From Anaerolineae bacterium (GTDB lineage: Bacteria; Chloroflexota; Anaerolineae; Aggregatilineales; Phototrophicaceae), in assembly GCA_019912965.1 (NCBI GenBank), contig JAIOHM010000074.1, forward strand, positions 1 through 32,751: a stretch of 32,751 bases of DNA, written 5' to 3'. The translations under genes were made by a program, and so were the position numbers. Position 1 is the first letter of the stretch. Each line of letters begins with the position of its first letter. This document shows positions 7,332 to 16,170 of the stretch, piece after piece. The notes under the pieces are model-generated. The model saw only the letters and a program-made list of their open reading frames with translations. It made no database searches and had not been told where the DNA came from.

Positions 7332-9698
7332 ATGAGTACACGCATTTTTGGCTCTGGCATCAAACGGCGTGAAGACCCCCGCCTGATTACTGGCAAGGCT
7401 AAATATACGGATGATATGCAACTGCCGGGTATGCTGTGCATGGCGGTGGTACGCAGCCCTCATGCTCATGCATTCATCAAAAGTATTGATACTTCGGCAG
7501 CGGCCAAGATGCCGGGTGTGGTGGCAGTATTTACGGGAAATGATCTGACCGGATTAGGGAATGTGCCTTGTGCTTGGCTGATCCCGACCGGGAATTTGAA
7601 AACGCCCCCGCATGAGCCACTGGCGAAACACAAAGTTCGGTATGTGGGCGACGGGGTAGCGATTGTACTGGCGGAAAATCGGTATCTGGCGCAGGACGCT
7701 GTGGAAGCAGTGGTGGTTGATTACGATGTGCTGCCCGCTGTGGTGAATCCAGAGGAAGCGACCTTCGACGGCGCGCCGCAGCTTTTTGACGATGTGCCCA
7801 ATAACGTCAGCTTTACATGGATTGCTACCAGTGGTGATGAAGGAGTAGACAAAGCGTTCGCTGAAGCTGAGGTGGTGGTGCAGGAACGCATCGTTCAACA
7901 GCGGTTGCTGCCGACAGCGATGGAACCGCGTTCGGCATTGGCGCAGTGGAACAGCGGCACGGAAGAATTGACGATTTGGGTCACAAGCCAGAATCCACAT
8001 ATTCATCGCTTTATCCTCAGCGGGATGACAGGTGTGCCAGAACATAAACTGCGGGTGATCGCGCCGGAAGTGGGCGGCGGTTTTGGCAGCAAGATTCCGG
8101 TTTATGCGGACGAGGCGCTGGCTGGTTGGGCTTCGATGAAAACGGGGCGTCCGGTGAAGTGGACGGAAACACGCACTGAAAATTATCAGGTGACGATTCA
8201 TGGACGCGATCATATTGAGTATGTGGAACTGGCATCGAACCGTGATGGCAAAGTAACCGGGATTCGGGGTAAGGTGTTCGCGGGATTGGGCGCATATGTC
8301 TCGACAGCAGCACCGGGCATTCCGACGATTTTGCACGGTTTGATGTACAGTGGGGCGTATACCTTCCCCAACATTCGGTGCGAGACAGTCGGTGTTCTCA
8401 CGAACACGACTCCAACAGATGCCTATCGCGGAGCAGGACGACCAGAAGCGACGTTCCTCGTCGAACGCCTGATGGATAAGCTGGCGGATGCACTGGACAT
8501 GGATCCGGTGGAGCTGCGGAGACGAAACTTGATTCCACCATTTGATAATGGTCATGCGGTTGCGATTGGGCTGACTTATGACAGCGGGAATTATGAAGCG
8601 GCGCTGAACAAGGCGTTGGATAAGATCGGTTATGCACAGCTTCGTCAGGAACAGGCATCAGCGCGTCAGCAAGGTCGATTTATCGGCATTGGTGTAACCA
8701 CTTATTCGGAAATCTGCGGCCTCGGCCCCAGCCAAGTGGCAGGTGCGATTGGGTTCCAAGGAGGTTTGTGGGAAAGCGCGATTGTGCGCGTTTCGCCCAG
8801 CGGTAAGGTGCAGGCCATGATTGGCGCTTCGCCGCATGGTCAAGGCGAGGAAACCACATTTGCCCAAATTATCTCTGATGAATTGGGTTTCCCGGTGCCG
8901 GATATTGAAATTGTGCATGGCGATACGAATACTACACCGATGGGGTGGGGGACGTATGGCAGCCGGACAACTCCGGTAGCCGGGGCGGCGTTGGTGCTGG
9001 CGGCACGCAAGATAAAGGAAAAATCGCGGGCGATGGCAGCCCATTTGCTGGAAGCAGCGGTTGAAGATATTGACTATGCCGATGGCAAATTCTTCGTCAA
9101 AGGATCGCCGGACAAGTTCAAGACGATTCAGGAAACGACACTGATGGCAACGCTGGCCTGGAGTCTGCCTCCAGGAATGGATCCGGGAATGGAAGCCTCG
9201 CAGTTTTATGATCCGCCGAACTTTGCCTATCCCTTTGGGACGCATATCGCGGTGGTGGAAGTCGATCCAGAGACAGGGCATGTCGCGCTAAAGCGGTATG
9301 TGGCGGTGGATGACTGCGGCCCACAGATCAATCCGGTGATTGTAGCCGGGCAGATTCATGGCGGCATTATCCAAGGGATTGGGCAGACTTTATATGAAGG
9401 CGTGGTTTATGACGAGAATGGTCAACTTTTGACCGGCTCGATGATGGACTATGCGTTGCCGCGTGCTGATTTGTTCCCCAATCTTGAACTCGATCATACA
9501 GTTACGCCATCGCCGCATCATCCGATTGGGGTGAAGGGTGTGGGTGAAACTGGTACGATTGCCAGCACACCAACGGTCTACAATGCAGTGATTGATGCTT
9601 TGCGACCTTTTGGAGTCGAACAAATTGATATGCCGATGACGCCTCCGCGCGTCTGGCAGGCTATCCAAAATGCCCAGACGAATGGAGGAGGTGACTAA
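7332..9698 (+). CDS. Molybdenum hydroxylase large subunit, form II CoxL type
   Basis: Catalytic subunit of 788 residues binding molybdopterin cytosine dinucleotide, as is usual for this family. The diagnostic active-site loop is AYRGAGR (364-370), the form II signature, not the AYxCSFR loop of true (form I) CO dehydrogenases. Other cofactor motifs are GGGFGSK (248-254) and HGQGEETTF (502-510), and the catalytic glutamate is E739 in GVKGVGETGT. Substrates of form II enzymes vary (purines, aldehydes, N-heterocycles) and cannot be read from sequence. A nucleoside-degradation module about 12 kb away makes a purine or pyrimidine base a reasonable guess. The stop shares one base with the start of the FAD subunit gene (TAATG), indicating coupling. 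Confidence 0.92.
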   Translation: MSTRIFGSGIKRREDPRLITGKAKYTDDMQLPGMLCMAVVRSPHAHAFIKSIDTSAAAKMPGVVAVFTGNDLTGLGNVPCAWLIPTGNLKTPPHEPLAKHKVRYVGDGVAIVLAENRYLAQDAVEAVVVDYDVLPAVVNPEEATFDGAPQLFDDVPNNVSFTWIATSGDEGVDKAFAEAEVVVQERIVQQRLLPTAMEPRSALAQWNSGTEELTIWVTSQNPHIHRFILSGMTGVPEHKLRVIAPEVGGGFGSKIPVYADEALAGWASMKTGRPVKWTETRTENYQVTIHGRDHIEYVELASNRDGKVTGIRGKVFAGLGAYVSTAAPGIPTILHGLMYSGAYTFPNIRCETVGVLTNTTPTDAYRGAGRPEATFLVERLMDKLADALDMDPVELRRRNLIPPFDNGHAVAIGLTYDSGNYEAALNKALDKIGYAQLRQEQASARQQGRFIGIGVTTYSEICGLGPSQVAGAIGFQGGLWESAIVRVSPSGKVQAMIGASPHGQGEETTFAQIISDELGFPVPDIEIVHGDTNTTPMGWGTYGSRTTPVAGAALVLAARKIKEKSRAMAAHLLEAAVEDIDYADGKFFVKGSPDKFKTIQETTLMATLAWSLPPGMDPGMEASQFYDPPNFAYPFGTHIAVVEVDPETGHVALKRYVAVDDCGPQINPVIVAGQIHGGIIQGIGQTLYEGVVYDENGQLLTGSMMDYALPRADLFPNLELDHTVTPSPHHPIGVKGVGETGTIASTPTVYNAVIDALRPFGVEQIDMPMTPPRVWQAIQNAQTNGGGD

Positions 9699-10555
9699 TG
9701 CGCCCAGCGAATTTTGATTACCACCGTCCGGGGACGGTTGAAGAAGCGGTACAACTGCTTGCCAATAATGGAGGTGCAAAGGCGCTGGCGGGCGGGCATA
9801 GTCTGCTTCCAGCAATGAACCTGCGACTTTCGACGCCGGATGCCATTGTGGACATCGGGCAGATTGGGGCGCTGCGGGGCATCAGTGCGGCTAACGGCAT
9901 GCTGACGATTGGCGCGCTGACGACCCACGCGCTGATCGCGGCTTCGGCAGAGGTACGCCAGCACTGTCCCGCTTTGGCACAGGCTTGCGGGCAGGTGGGC
10001 GACCCACAAGTTCGCAATTGGGGTACTTTGGGCGGGAATATCGCTCATGCTGATCCGGCCTCCGACCCGCCAACCGTAGTGCTGGCCTGTGGCGGAACAA
10101 TCCATACGCATGGTACAGGTGGCAAGCGCGCGATCAACGCCGGAGATTTTTTCGTCGATCTGCTGATGACGGATTTACAGCCGGGTGAGTTGATTACGCA
10201 TATCAGTATCCCAAGCCAGGTAGGGAAGAAAAGCGCTTACGCGAAAATGTCGCATCCGGCCTCGCGTTATGCGGTGGTGGGTGTATGTGTGGTGCTGACG
10301 ATGGACGGGGCAACCTGTTCCAGCGCCAGCGTTGCAGTTGGCGGGGCAGTGCCGAAAGCAGTGCGTTCACCGGGCGCGGAAGCTGCACTGACGGGTTCGG
10401 CACTAGATGCGGCAGCGCTTGATCATGCAGCGCAGGCGTTGATGAATGATATCGGCGGCGAGGTGATGGGCGATGTGTTCGCACCTGAAGCCTATCGTCA
10501 AGCGATGGCGGGCGTATATCTGAAGAAGGCCGTTCACGCGGCACTGAGTTCGTAA
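9698..10555 (+). CDS. Molybdenum hydroxylase FAD-binding subunit (CoxM type)
   Basis: Medium subunit of 285 residues that carries FAD and passes electrons out of the complex. FAD-binding motifs are AGGHSLLPAMNLR (31-43) and TLGGNIAHADPASD (about 108-121), followed by the CO_deh_flav_C region (LQPGELITHI, then the C-terminal helices). Both are placed as in CoxM and in the FAD domain of xanthine dehydrogenases. The ATG overlaps the large-subunit stop by one base, and the upstream GGAGGAGG serves as a strong ribosome binding site. The gene order small, large, medium differs from the medium-small-large order of form I cox operons, as is common in form II clusters. Confidence 0.93.
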   Translation: MRPANFDYHRPGTVEEAVQLLANNGGAKALAGGHSLLPAMNLRLSTPDAIVDIGQIGALRGISAANGMLTIGALTTHALIAASAEVRQHCPALAQACGQVGDPQVRNWGTLGGNIAHADPASDPPTVVLACGGTIHTHGTGGKRAINAGDFFVDLLMTDLQPGELITHISIPSQVGKKSAYAKMSHPASRYAVVGVCVVLTMDGATCSSASVAVGGAVPKAVRSPGAEAALTGSALDAAALDHAAQALMNDIGGEVMGDVFAPEAYRQAMAGVYLKKAVHAALSS

Positions 10556-10573
10556 AATTAGATTGGGGTTTGT

Positions 10574-10600
10574 GGGGCGGCTAACTTGGTCGCCCCTATC
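10574..10600 (+). repeat. Small hairpin repeat of the CTAC/CTAT family, copy 1
   Basis: GGGGCG (10574-10579) pairs with CGCCCC (10591-10596), followed by TAT. It lies between the FAD subunit and MoxR genes, just upstream of the MoxR ribosome binding site. Related hairpins occur at 24835, 24902, 30020 and 30124. Confidence 0.5.
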
Positions 10601-10616
10601 GAAAAAGGTTCATGGC

Positions 10617-11519
10617 ATGTTTGACAGCATCGAAGCCGTACAGCAAGCGTTAGCTTCACGGGATTACATTGCAGAACGCAGTTTAGTCACTGCGATTTAT
10701 CTGTCGTTGCGGCTGAATAAACCGCTGTTTCTGGAAGGTGAGGCGGGTGTTGGCAAGACGGAAGTGGCTAAAGTGCTTGCCAGCATTCTGGATACACAGC
10801 TTATCCGGCTTCAGTGTTATGAGGGACTGGATGTAAGCGCCGCGCTTTACGAATGGAATTATGCACAGCAACTTTTACATCTGCGGATGCTGGAAGCCAG
10901 CGGAGCCAGCCGCGATGAGATGAGCAAGAATTTATTCACGCGCGAGTTTTTGCAGGCACGTCCACTGCTCCAAGCGGTGGAGGCCAGCCAACATACTGGC
11001 CAGCCACCTGTCTTGCTGATTGATGAATTGGACAGGGCGGATGAAGAGTTTGAGGCGTTTTTGCTGGAACTGCTCTCGGATTTTCAGGTGACGATTCCCG
11101 AACTTGGTACGATCACAGCGGCACATCCGCCAGTGGTGGTGATTACGTCTAATCGAACACGCGAAATACATGATGCACTGAAGCGGCGCTGTTTGTATTT
11201 CTGGATTGAGTATCCCAATTTCCAGAAAGAATTGGCGATTGTGCAGCGGAAAGCACCGGAAGTTGAACCGCTATTGGCGCGGCAGGTGACGGCATTTATT
11301 CAAGAACTGCGGCAGATGGAATTGTTCAAATCTCCGGGTGTTGCGGAGACGATTGATTGGACAGCAGCATTGGTCGCGCTTGACCAGCGAGAACTCTCCC
11401 CGGAAATCATAGGCGATACAGTCGGGGTTATCCTTAAGTATCAGGATGATATTGAAACCGTGAACCGATCATCCATTCCGGCACTGCTCGACCGGGCGAA
11501 ACTGCGGGCAGATAGTTAA
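10617..11519 (+). CDS. MoxR-family AAA+ ATPase (CoxD-like)
   Basis: 300-residue AAA+ chaperone-like ATPase. CoxD homologues help mature the active site of molybdenum hydroxylases together with the VWA partner CoxE. Walker A is GEAGVGKT (41-48), Walker B is VLLIDELD (132-139), and a sensor region ITSNRTREI with an arginine-containing LKRRCLYFWI follows, which is characteristic of MoxR/CoxD. The start is the ATG at 10617: residues before it are encoded by a hairpin repeat and lack similarity, and AAAAAGG lies just upstream. The CoxE-like gene follows after 3 bases. The pairing with CoxE and the hydroxylase subunits makes an assembly function likely. Confidence 0.9.
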   Translation: MFDSIEAVQQALASRDYIAERSLVTAIYLSLRLNKPLFLEGEAGVGKTEVAKVLASILDTQLIRLQCYEGLDVSAALYEWNYAQQLLHLRMLEASGASRDEMSKNLFTREFLQARPLLQAVEASQHTGQPPVLLIDELDRADEEFEAFLLELLSDFQVTIPELGTITAAHPPVVVITSNRTREIHDALKRRCLYFWIEYPNFQKELAIVQRKAPEVEPLLARQVTAFIQELRQMELFKSPGVAETIDWTAALVALDQRELSPEIIGDTVGVILKYQDDIETVNRSSIPALLDRAKLRADS

Positions 11520-11522
11520 GCC

Positions 11523-12752
11523 GTGAGCAAGAAAAGTTCGCTGTACCTCGGCCCAGAGGGGACGCCCTACGAGGGTGGTAAGCTGCTCCATAATTTGCTG
11601 TTGTTCGGCAGATTGTGCCATGAATTGGGTATGAGCGTGACGCCGAATGTGATGATCGAGGTGGCACGGGCGCTGGAATATATTAATTTGGGACGGCGGC
11701 AGGATGTGTACGATACGCTGCGGGCGATGATTGTTACCCGTCAGCGTGACCTCAAAACATTTGATGAGGCGTTCCGATTGTTTTGGCAGCGACCAACCGA
11801 GGAATGGTCAACATTAGATTTAAGCTCGCTCGGCGAAAAGCGCCGTCAGAAAAAGACCCAATTTTTACCCCCGCCAGAAGCTACTCCTTCGGATGATAAC
11901 AGCGAGGGCGGAAATTTCGATCCATCGCTGATTGCAATTGTGCCAACTTACAGCACTCAGGATACGTTGCGTTACAAGGATTTTTCGGAAATGAGTGGGG
12001 CGGAATTGGCCGAAGCCAAACATGTAATGGAGCGTTTGCCGTGGTCATTGGGTACACGAGAGACGCGGCGGTTTCAGTCTGGAACGGGTCAACAGCTTGA
12101 CCTGCGGCGCAGTTTCCGGCGCAATATGCGTTATGCAGGCGAACCACTAGTCTTGCCAGAACGCCGAAAGAAAATTAAGCCGCGTCCATTGGTGCTGTTG
12201 TGCGACATCAGCGGAAGCATGGAACGGTATACCCGGTTGCTACTGCATTTTGTGCATACGCTCGCCAGCAGTATTTATCAAGTGGAGTCATTCGTTTTCA
12301 GCACACGGCTTTCGCGGGTGACACGACACCTGCGGCATAAACAGGTGGATGTAGCCCTTAGAGAAGTTGGACAGTCGGTCAAAGATTGGGGCGGTGGGAC
12401 GCGCATTGGGGATTCTCTCCATAGTTTTAATTACACATGGGCGCGACGGGTGTTGGGCAGCGGGGCAGTGGTGCTTTTGATAAGTGACGGGTGGGATAGA
12501 GGCGAACCGGATTTATTGCAGGTGGAAGCGGAGCGATTACAACGAAACTGCTACCGGTTTATCTGGTTGAATCCGCTGCTGGGTTCACCGGAGTATGAAC
12601 CCTTAACGCGCGGGGCACAGGCAATACTACCGTATGTTGATGATTTCTTGCCGATTCACAATCTGGCAAGTTTGGAAACACTGGTGCGAACATTGTGGCG
12701 GGTTCACTGGCGCCGACCAGAGCGGGGCAGACATTTTCGCGTAAAAAGCTGA
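11523..12752 (+). CDS. VWA-domain protein, CoxE family
   Basis: 409-residue partner of the MoxR ATPase. A helical N-terminal region (about 15-95) and a charged low-complexity linker (about 105-135) precede a von Willebrand A domain. The metal site is visible: DISGSM (228-233), T293 in GGGTRIGDS, and D322 in LISDGWDRG. CoxE-type proteins work with CoxD in maturation of molybdenum hydroxylases. The start is GTG at 11523, 3 bases after the MoxR stop. No ribosome binding site is visible, so translation is probably coupled. The final residues RPERGRHFRV are basic, as in homologues. Confidence 0.88.
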   Translation: MSKKSSLYLGPEGTPYEGGKLLHNLLLFGRLCHELGMSVTPNVMIEVARALEYINLGRRQDVYDTLRAMIVTRQRDLKTFDEAFRLFWQRPTEEWSTLDLSSLGEKRRQKKTQFLPPPEATPSDDNSEGGNFDPSLIAIVPTYSTQDTLRYKDFSEMSGAELAEAKHVMERLPWSLGTRETRRFQSGTGQQLDLRRSFRRNMRYAGEPLVLPERRKKIKPRPLVLLCDISGSMERYTRLLLHFVHTLASSIYQVESFVFSTRLSRVTRHLRHKQVDVALREVGQSVKDWGGGTRIGDSLHSFNYTWARRVLGSGAVVLLISDGWDRGEPDLLQVEAERLQRNCYRFIWLNPLLGSPEYEPLTRGAQAILPYVDDFLPIHNLASLETLVRTLWRVHWRRPERGRHFRVKS

Positions 12753-12785
12753 TTTGTGGGTGTTATTATCTAATACAGGTGTTTT

Positions 12786-13799
12786 ATGTTAGATATTTTG
12801 GGTGGGATTGACCAGTGGCTTGGTGAAGGTCGGGCGGTGGCGCTGGCGACCGTTGTGGATATTTGGGGTTCTGCGCCGCGTCGTGCCGGGGCGAAGATGG
12901 GTATCAACGCGGCGATGGGCATGGTTGGTTCGGTCAGCGGCGGGTGTGTGGAAACGGCGGTGGTCGAAGAAGGATTGGAAAGCCTGAAAGATGGTAAGCC
13001 GCGATTGCTCCATTATGGGGTGAGCGACGACAGCGCATGGGATGTTGGGTTGGCGTGCGGCGGGAAAATCTCGGTGATGGTTGAGCCGTTGGATGCAAAG
13101 TGGTGGGTAATTGCCCGCGAACGCGTTCAACAAAACTGCCCGATGACAACGGTCACGATTCTGGCAGGCGACCGAGCTGGTCAGAAAATGGTGACGGACG
13201 GCGGAAGCGTTCTGTATTCGACGGCAGATGATGTTATCCAAGCATCGCTCGTCCGCGCAGCACTTGAACAACAGCAGACCGGGCGGGTAGAGGTTGATGA
13301 TCTGGATGTGTTGGTGGATGTGTACCGGCCTGCGCCGCGATTGGTGATGGTGGGTGGGGCACATGCTTCCGTGGCGCTCAAAAATATTGCCCATGTGTTG
13401 GGGTTCCGGGTGGTGTTGATTGATCCCCGGAAGGCATTTGCTACAGCAGAACGCTTCCCGGATGTTGAACTGATTTCCCATCGTTATCCCGATAAGGTGC
13501 TGCCGGAAATTGGGCTGAACGCGGATACTTATATTGCTATTTTGACGCACGATCCCAAGATTGATGATCCGGCGCTACAAGTGGCACTGCCGAGTAAAGT
13601 CCCCTACATCGGGATTTTGAGCAGCAAGCGGACACACGAAAAACGGATTGAACGGCTGATCGCTGCGGGGGTTGACCCCGAACTCCTGAAGCGGATTCGG
13701 ACACCGATTGGATTAGAAATTGGCGCGCAGACACCGGAAGAAATTGCGTTGTGCATCATGGCGGAGATTGTGGCTGTCCGCAACGGGGTGCTGGCATGA
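12786..13799 (+). CDS. XdhC/CoxI family molybdenum hydroxylase maturation protein
   Basis: 337 residues. The N-terminal XdhC_CoxI domain has GSAPRRAGAKMGI (28-40) and VGSVSGGCVE (47-56). The C-terminal Rossmann-like domain begins RLVMVGGAHASVAL (about 186-199) and continues through LIDPRKAF and ILTHDPKIDDPAL. XdhC proteins bind the molybdenum cofactor, promote its sulfuration and insert it into the large subunit. The Rossmann loop reads GGAHAS instead of the more usual GAGHIA. The gene starts with ATG (12786) after AGGTG at 5-9 bases and overlaps the next gene by 4 bases (ATGA). Both domains are in one polypeptide here. Confidence 0.92.
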   Translation: MLDILGGIDQWLGEGRAVALATVVDIWGSAPRRAGAKMGINAAMGMVGSVSGGCVETAVVEEGLESLKDGKPRLLHYGVSDDSAWDVGLACGGKISVMVEPLDAKWWVIARERVQQNCPMTTVTILAGDRAGQKMVTDGGSVLYSTADDVIQASLVRAALEQQQTGRVEVDDLDVLVDVYRPAPRLVMVGGAHASVALKNIAHVLGFRVVLIDPRKAFATAERFPDVELISHRYPDKVLPEIGLNADTYIAILTHDPKIDDPALQVALPSKVPYIGILSSKRTHEKRIERLIAAGVDPELLKRIRTPIGLEIGAQTPEEIALCIMAEIVAVRNGVLA

Positions 13800-14809
13800 A
13801 ATTCGGCAGTGTTCCCATTCATGATGCGGTTGGTAAGGTGCTGGCGCATAAGCTAATCGGGCAGGACGGCAAAAAATTATTCAACAAAGGGCATTGGCTG
13901 ACGGACGCGGATGTTGATAGGCTGCGCGTGAATGATATTGCGTCGGTGGTGGTCGCGGCGCTGGATGTAAACGATCTGCCGGAAAATGAGGCGGCGCGCC
14001 GGGTGGGTGAGGCATTGGCTGGGGATCATGTGCGGGTAACTGCGCCGGGTGTTGGGCGGGCGAACCTGACGGCGACGACTGCTGGGCCAGTCCGTATCAA
14101 TGTTCCGGCGTTGGAACGGCTGAACAATATTGACGAAGGCATCACGATTGCTACGCTCCATGAACATACATTGGTGCAACCGGGACAGTTATTGGCGCTG
14201 GTGAAAATTATCCCGTTTGCTGTGCCGCTGGCGCGGGTTGAAGATGTGGAAGCGATGGCGCGGGAGGCTTCCCCGGTGATTGCGGTGCGGGCGTTACAAG
14301 CGCGTCAGGCATCATTGATTGTCTCCGGGCCAGAGAGCGAACGGGAAAGTTTGCTGACGGATTTCAGTGAGCCGGTGCGCATCCGGCTGACTCGGTTGGG
14401 CAGCACATTGGACGCGATTGATTATGTGCCGCATACATCAGAGTGTATTGCTGAAGCTATTCAAAAACAAAGCAGCGATTTGATTCTGCTTGCCAGTATC
14501 TCCGCGACGATTGACCGGGAAGATGTGATTCCGGCGGGTATTCGGGCAGCGGGTGGTACGCTGGCGCATTTTGGTGTTCCGGTTGATCCGGGCAGTTTGC
14601 TGGTGCTGGGTTACGTGGGAGCGACTCCGATTGTGGGGTTGCCGGGATGTGTGAAATCCTTACAGACGAACGTGATTGATATGATTCTGCCGCGCTTGCT
14701 GGCGGGCGAACGGCTGACACGGGCTGATCTGGTGGCGATGGGGCATGGGGGATTATTGGAAGACATCAGTGAACGTCCGATGCCGCGTAAAGGGGGAAGT
14801 GATGAATGA
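13796..14809 (+). CDS. Molybdopterin-binding domain protein (MoeA/MogA-like) of the hydroxylase cluster
   Basis: 337 residues. The C-terminal half has the MoCF_biosynth/MoeA-like signature: LILLASISATIDREDVIP (about 219-236), GGTLAHFGVPVDPGSLL (about 243-259), then PIVGLPGCVKSLQTN. The first half (VPIHDAVGKVLAHKLIG) resembles the start of MoeA-type proteins. Such genes often accompany XdhC in hydroxylase operons and probably handle molybdopterin or its nucleotide form; the exact step is not known to me. The start at 13796 overlaps the XdhC stop by 4 bases. It is the last gene of the operon. No MobA/MocA-type cytidylyltransferase is in the window, so that step must be encoded elsewhere. Confidence 0.85.
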   Translation: MKFGSVPIHDAVGKVLAHKLIGQDGKKLFNKGHWLTDADVDRLRVNDIASVVVAALDVNDLPENEAARRVGEALAGDHVRVTAPGVGRANLTATTAGPVRINVPALERLNNIDEGITIATLHEHTLVQPGQLLALVKIIPFAVPLARVEDVEAMAREASPVIAVRALQARQASLIVSGPESERESLLTDFSEPVRIRLTRLGSTLDAIDYVPHTSECIAEAIQKQSSDLILLASISATIDREDVIPAGIRAAGGTLAHFGVPVDPGSLLVLGYVGATPIVGLPGCVKSLQTNVIDMILPRLLAGERLTRADLVAMGHGGLLEDISERPMPRKGGSDE

Positions 14810-15648
14810 GGAGTTCCGAGTGATGAGTGAGAGCATCGTTACCAGTTGCGAGTTGCCAGTTTCCAGAAAAGGATGAGGAGTTCCGAGTACAAAGTATCGA
14901 GAAATATTACGGTGTATTACGGGATTGGCGGCGGCGCGGAATAGTTGTCAGTTATCGGTTTTCAGTTCTTCGTTATTGGTTCAGACGGATTTGGGTGCAA
15001 AAGGTGGTGCGTGTTATGGGTTGGTAATTTGCACAAATTTCTGCAATTTCTTCAAATTCTGCACAGGAATTTTGTGCAATTTGTGAATCTTTGAGACGGA
15101 AGTGGCGGCGGTGGCGGCGGCGATGTCATTGGCGAAAAAGGGTTTCGCCGCCACGGTAGTTGTCGGTTATCAGTTCACAGTTTTCAGTTAAACCCATAAG
15201 GGATGGTCTGCGGCGATTGCGATTGTGGCGGACTGATTTTGTCGCAAATGACAATTGGGTGAGGTGAGATGTCGTCAATGTCGGTGAATAGCTACCAGTT
15301 GCGAGTTGCCAGTTTCCAGAAAATATTGGGATAGACGGCGGGTTGTTGGACGGGATGGGGTGTTTTTTGAAACGCCGTGTGGATAGTGGATTTTATCGGA
15401 CAGAGGTATTGCGGCGATTCGGGGATGTGCCTGCTGCTGCAATACTTGCTGTGTAGTTGCCAGTTTCCAGAAAAAGCGAGATGGTGTTTGCCCGCAAATA
15501 TGGGAACAGGTTGTTCATTCATAAAAACAGTGTAGCAGGTTTTGAAGGGAAAAGGGTGACCAAATGGTCACTCTTTCGGGACGAAGTTGCTAACGATTTT
15601 GAGGGAGGAAAACTGTTAAGACGATTGGCGGAAGGTTAGCAAATCGTC
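14810..15648. repeat. Gene-free spacer with composite repeats, block A
   Basis: 839 bases without a convincing gene. A 31-base unit containing CCAGTTGCGAGTTGCCAG occurs identically at 14840-14870 and 15293-15323, and its last 20 bases recur at 15455-15474. A 19-base AGTTGTCAGTTATCGGTT unit (14942-14960) is identical to 29560-29578. Further modules are similar to the spacer at 29556-30060: TTCCGAGTAC..ATTACGG (14881-14936), a low-G+C TTCTTCAAATTC..GTGAATCTTTG stretch (about 15046-15094), and GGCGGCGG..GGCGAAAAAGGG (about 15104-15155). A perfect 16-base palindrome GTGACCAAATGGTCAC lies at 15556-15571. Confidence 0.75.
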
Positions 15649-15651
15649 TTA
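15617..15651 (-). terminator. Terminator-like hairpin overlapping the stop of the 15649-16170 gene
   Basis: The arms 15617-15626 and 15642-15651 (TAAGACGATT and complement) form a perfect 10-bp stem. On the minus strand it starts within the TAA stop codon and is followed by ACAGTTTTCC, a short T-run. It probably ends the dpp-like transcript. Confidence 0.6.
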
Positions 15652-16170
15652 TGCGCCTGAGTCCTCGAATTCGGGGAGAGGTGTTTCGCCTGTGGCGGTC
15701 AGCAGCTTGTTGAGTGCGCGTCCGATGGGGAGCAAGCACGAGTCCGATGAGCGATCCTGCAAGCGCCATTCGATTGATGTGTAAGTCGCCATGCCAAATA
15801 CGAGTCGTCCGGTGGGATTTGACCCTAGTGCAATGCGGATATCCATCGGGATTTGGGAAGAGTCGAGCAACCATGTGATGTGCTGCTGCATCTGGTCGCG
15901 GCGCTCTTGCGAATAATCAGGGCAGGCGTCCACTGATTCTTTGAGCTGCGTGATCTGCGCGGCTACATCCCCGGTCAAAATCATCTCATTGGGCAGCGCC
16001 GTTAAATTAGCGATGATCTGTGGGTCGGCAGTCATGATGGGCGCAGGTGTTGGCTGCACAGGGTTATTGCGGCTGATGACTGAGAGCGCAACCAGCACAC
16101 AGGTTCCTACGAAAAAAATCACACTGGCGAAAAACAGACGGCGATCATTGGGTTTTGCAGATGCTTTCAT
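15649..16170 (-). CDS. Hypothetical membrane-anchored protein
   Basis: 173 residues. A basic N-terminus (MKASAKPNDRR) and one hydrophobic segment (about 12-32, LFFASVIFFVGTCVLVALSV) anchor a soluble domain predicted to lie outside the cytoplasm. That domain begins with a proline- and threonine-rich stretch (PVQPTPAPIM) and has two well separated cysteines (CPDYS and SCLLP) that could form a disulfide. I recognise no family. Its ATG overlaps the stop of the cytochrome c gene by 4 bases, so the two are translationally coupled and may act together in an envelope redox or transport function. A terminator-like hairpin overlaps its stop codon. Confidence 0.7.
   Translation of the reverse strand: MKASAKPNDRRLFFASVIFFVGTCVLVALSVISRNNPVQPTPAPIMTADPQIIANLTALPNEMILTGDVAAQITQLKESVDACPDYSQERRDQMQQHITWLLDSSQIPMDIRIALGSNPTGRLVFGMATYTSIEWRLQDRSSDSCLLPIGRALNKLLTATGETPLPEFEDSGA

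Noticed and set aside
7554..8555. 333-codon open frame on the minus strand
   Set aside because: It lies entirely inside the large-subunit gene, which has all cofactor motifs; the antisense translation is rich in His, Arg and Cys with no domain pattern.
7332..9698. True aerobic CO dehydrogenase (form I)
   Set aside because: The active-site loop is AYRGAGR, not AYxCSFR, so CO oxidation should not be assumed.
12789..13550. 253-codon open frame on the minus strand
   Set aside because: Antisense to the XdhC-like gene, composition typical of a shadow frame.
14827..15027. 66-codon plus-strand frame after the hydroxylase operon
   Set aside because: Made entirely of the repeat modules, no ribosome binding site, no similarity.
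14840..15474. CRISPR-like array because of repeated units
   Set aside because: Copies are at irregular distances (about 450 and 160 bases), differ in length, and there are no uniform spacers or cas genes.
15484..15639. Short plus-strand frame (MVFARKYGNRLF...)
   Set aside because: No ribosome binding site, overlaps a repeat copy at the start and the terminator hairpin at the end; weak evidence for a gene.
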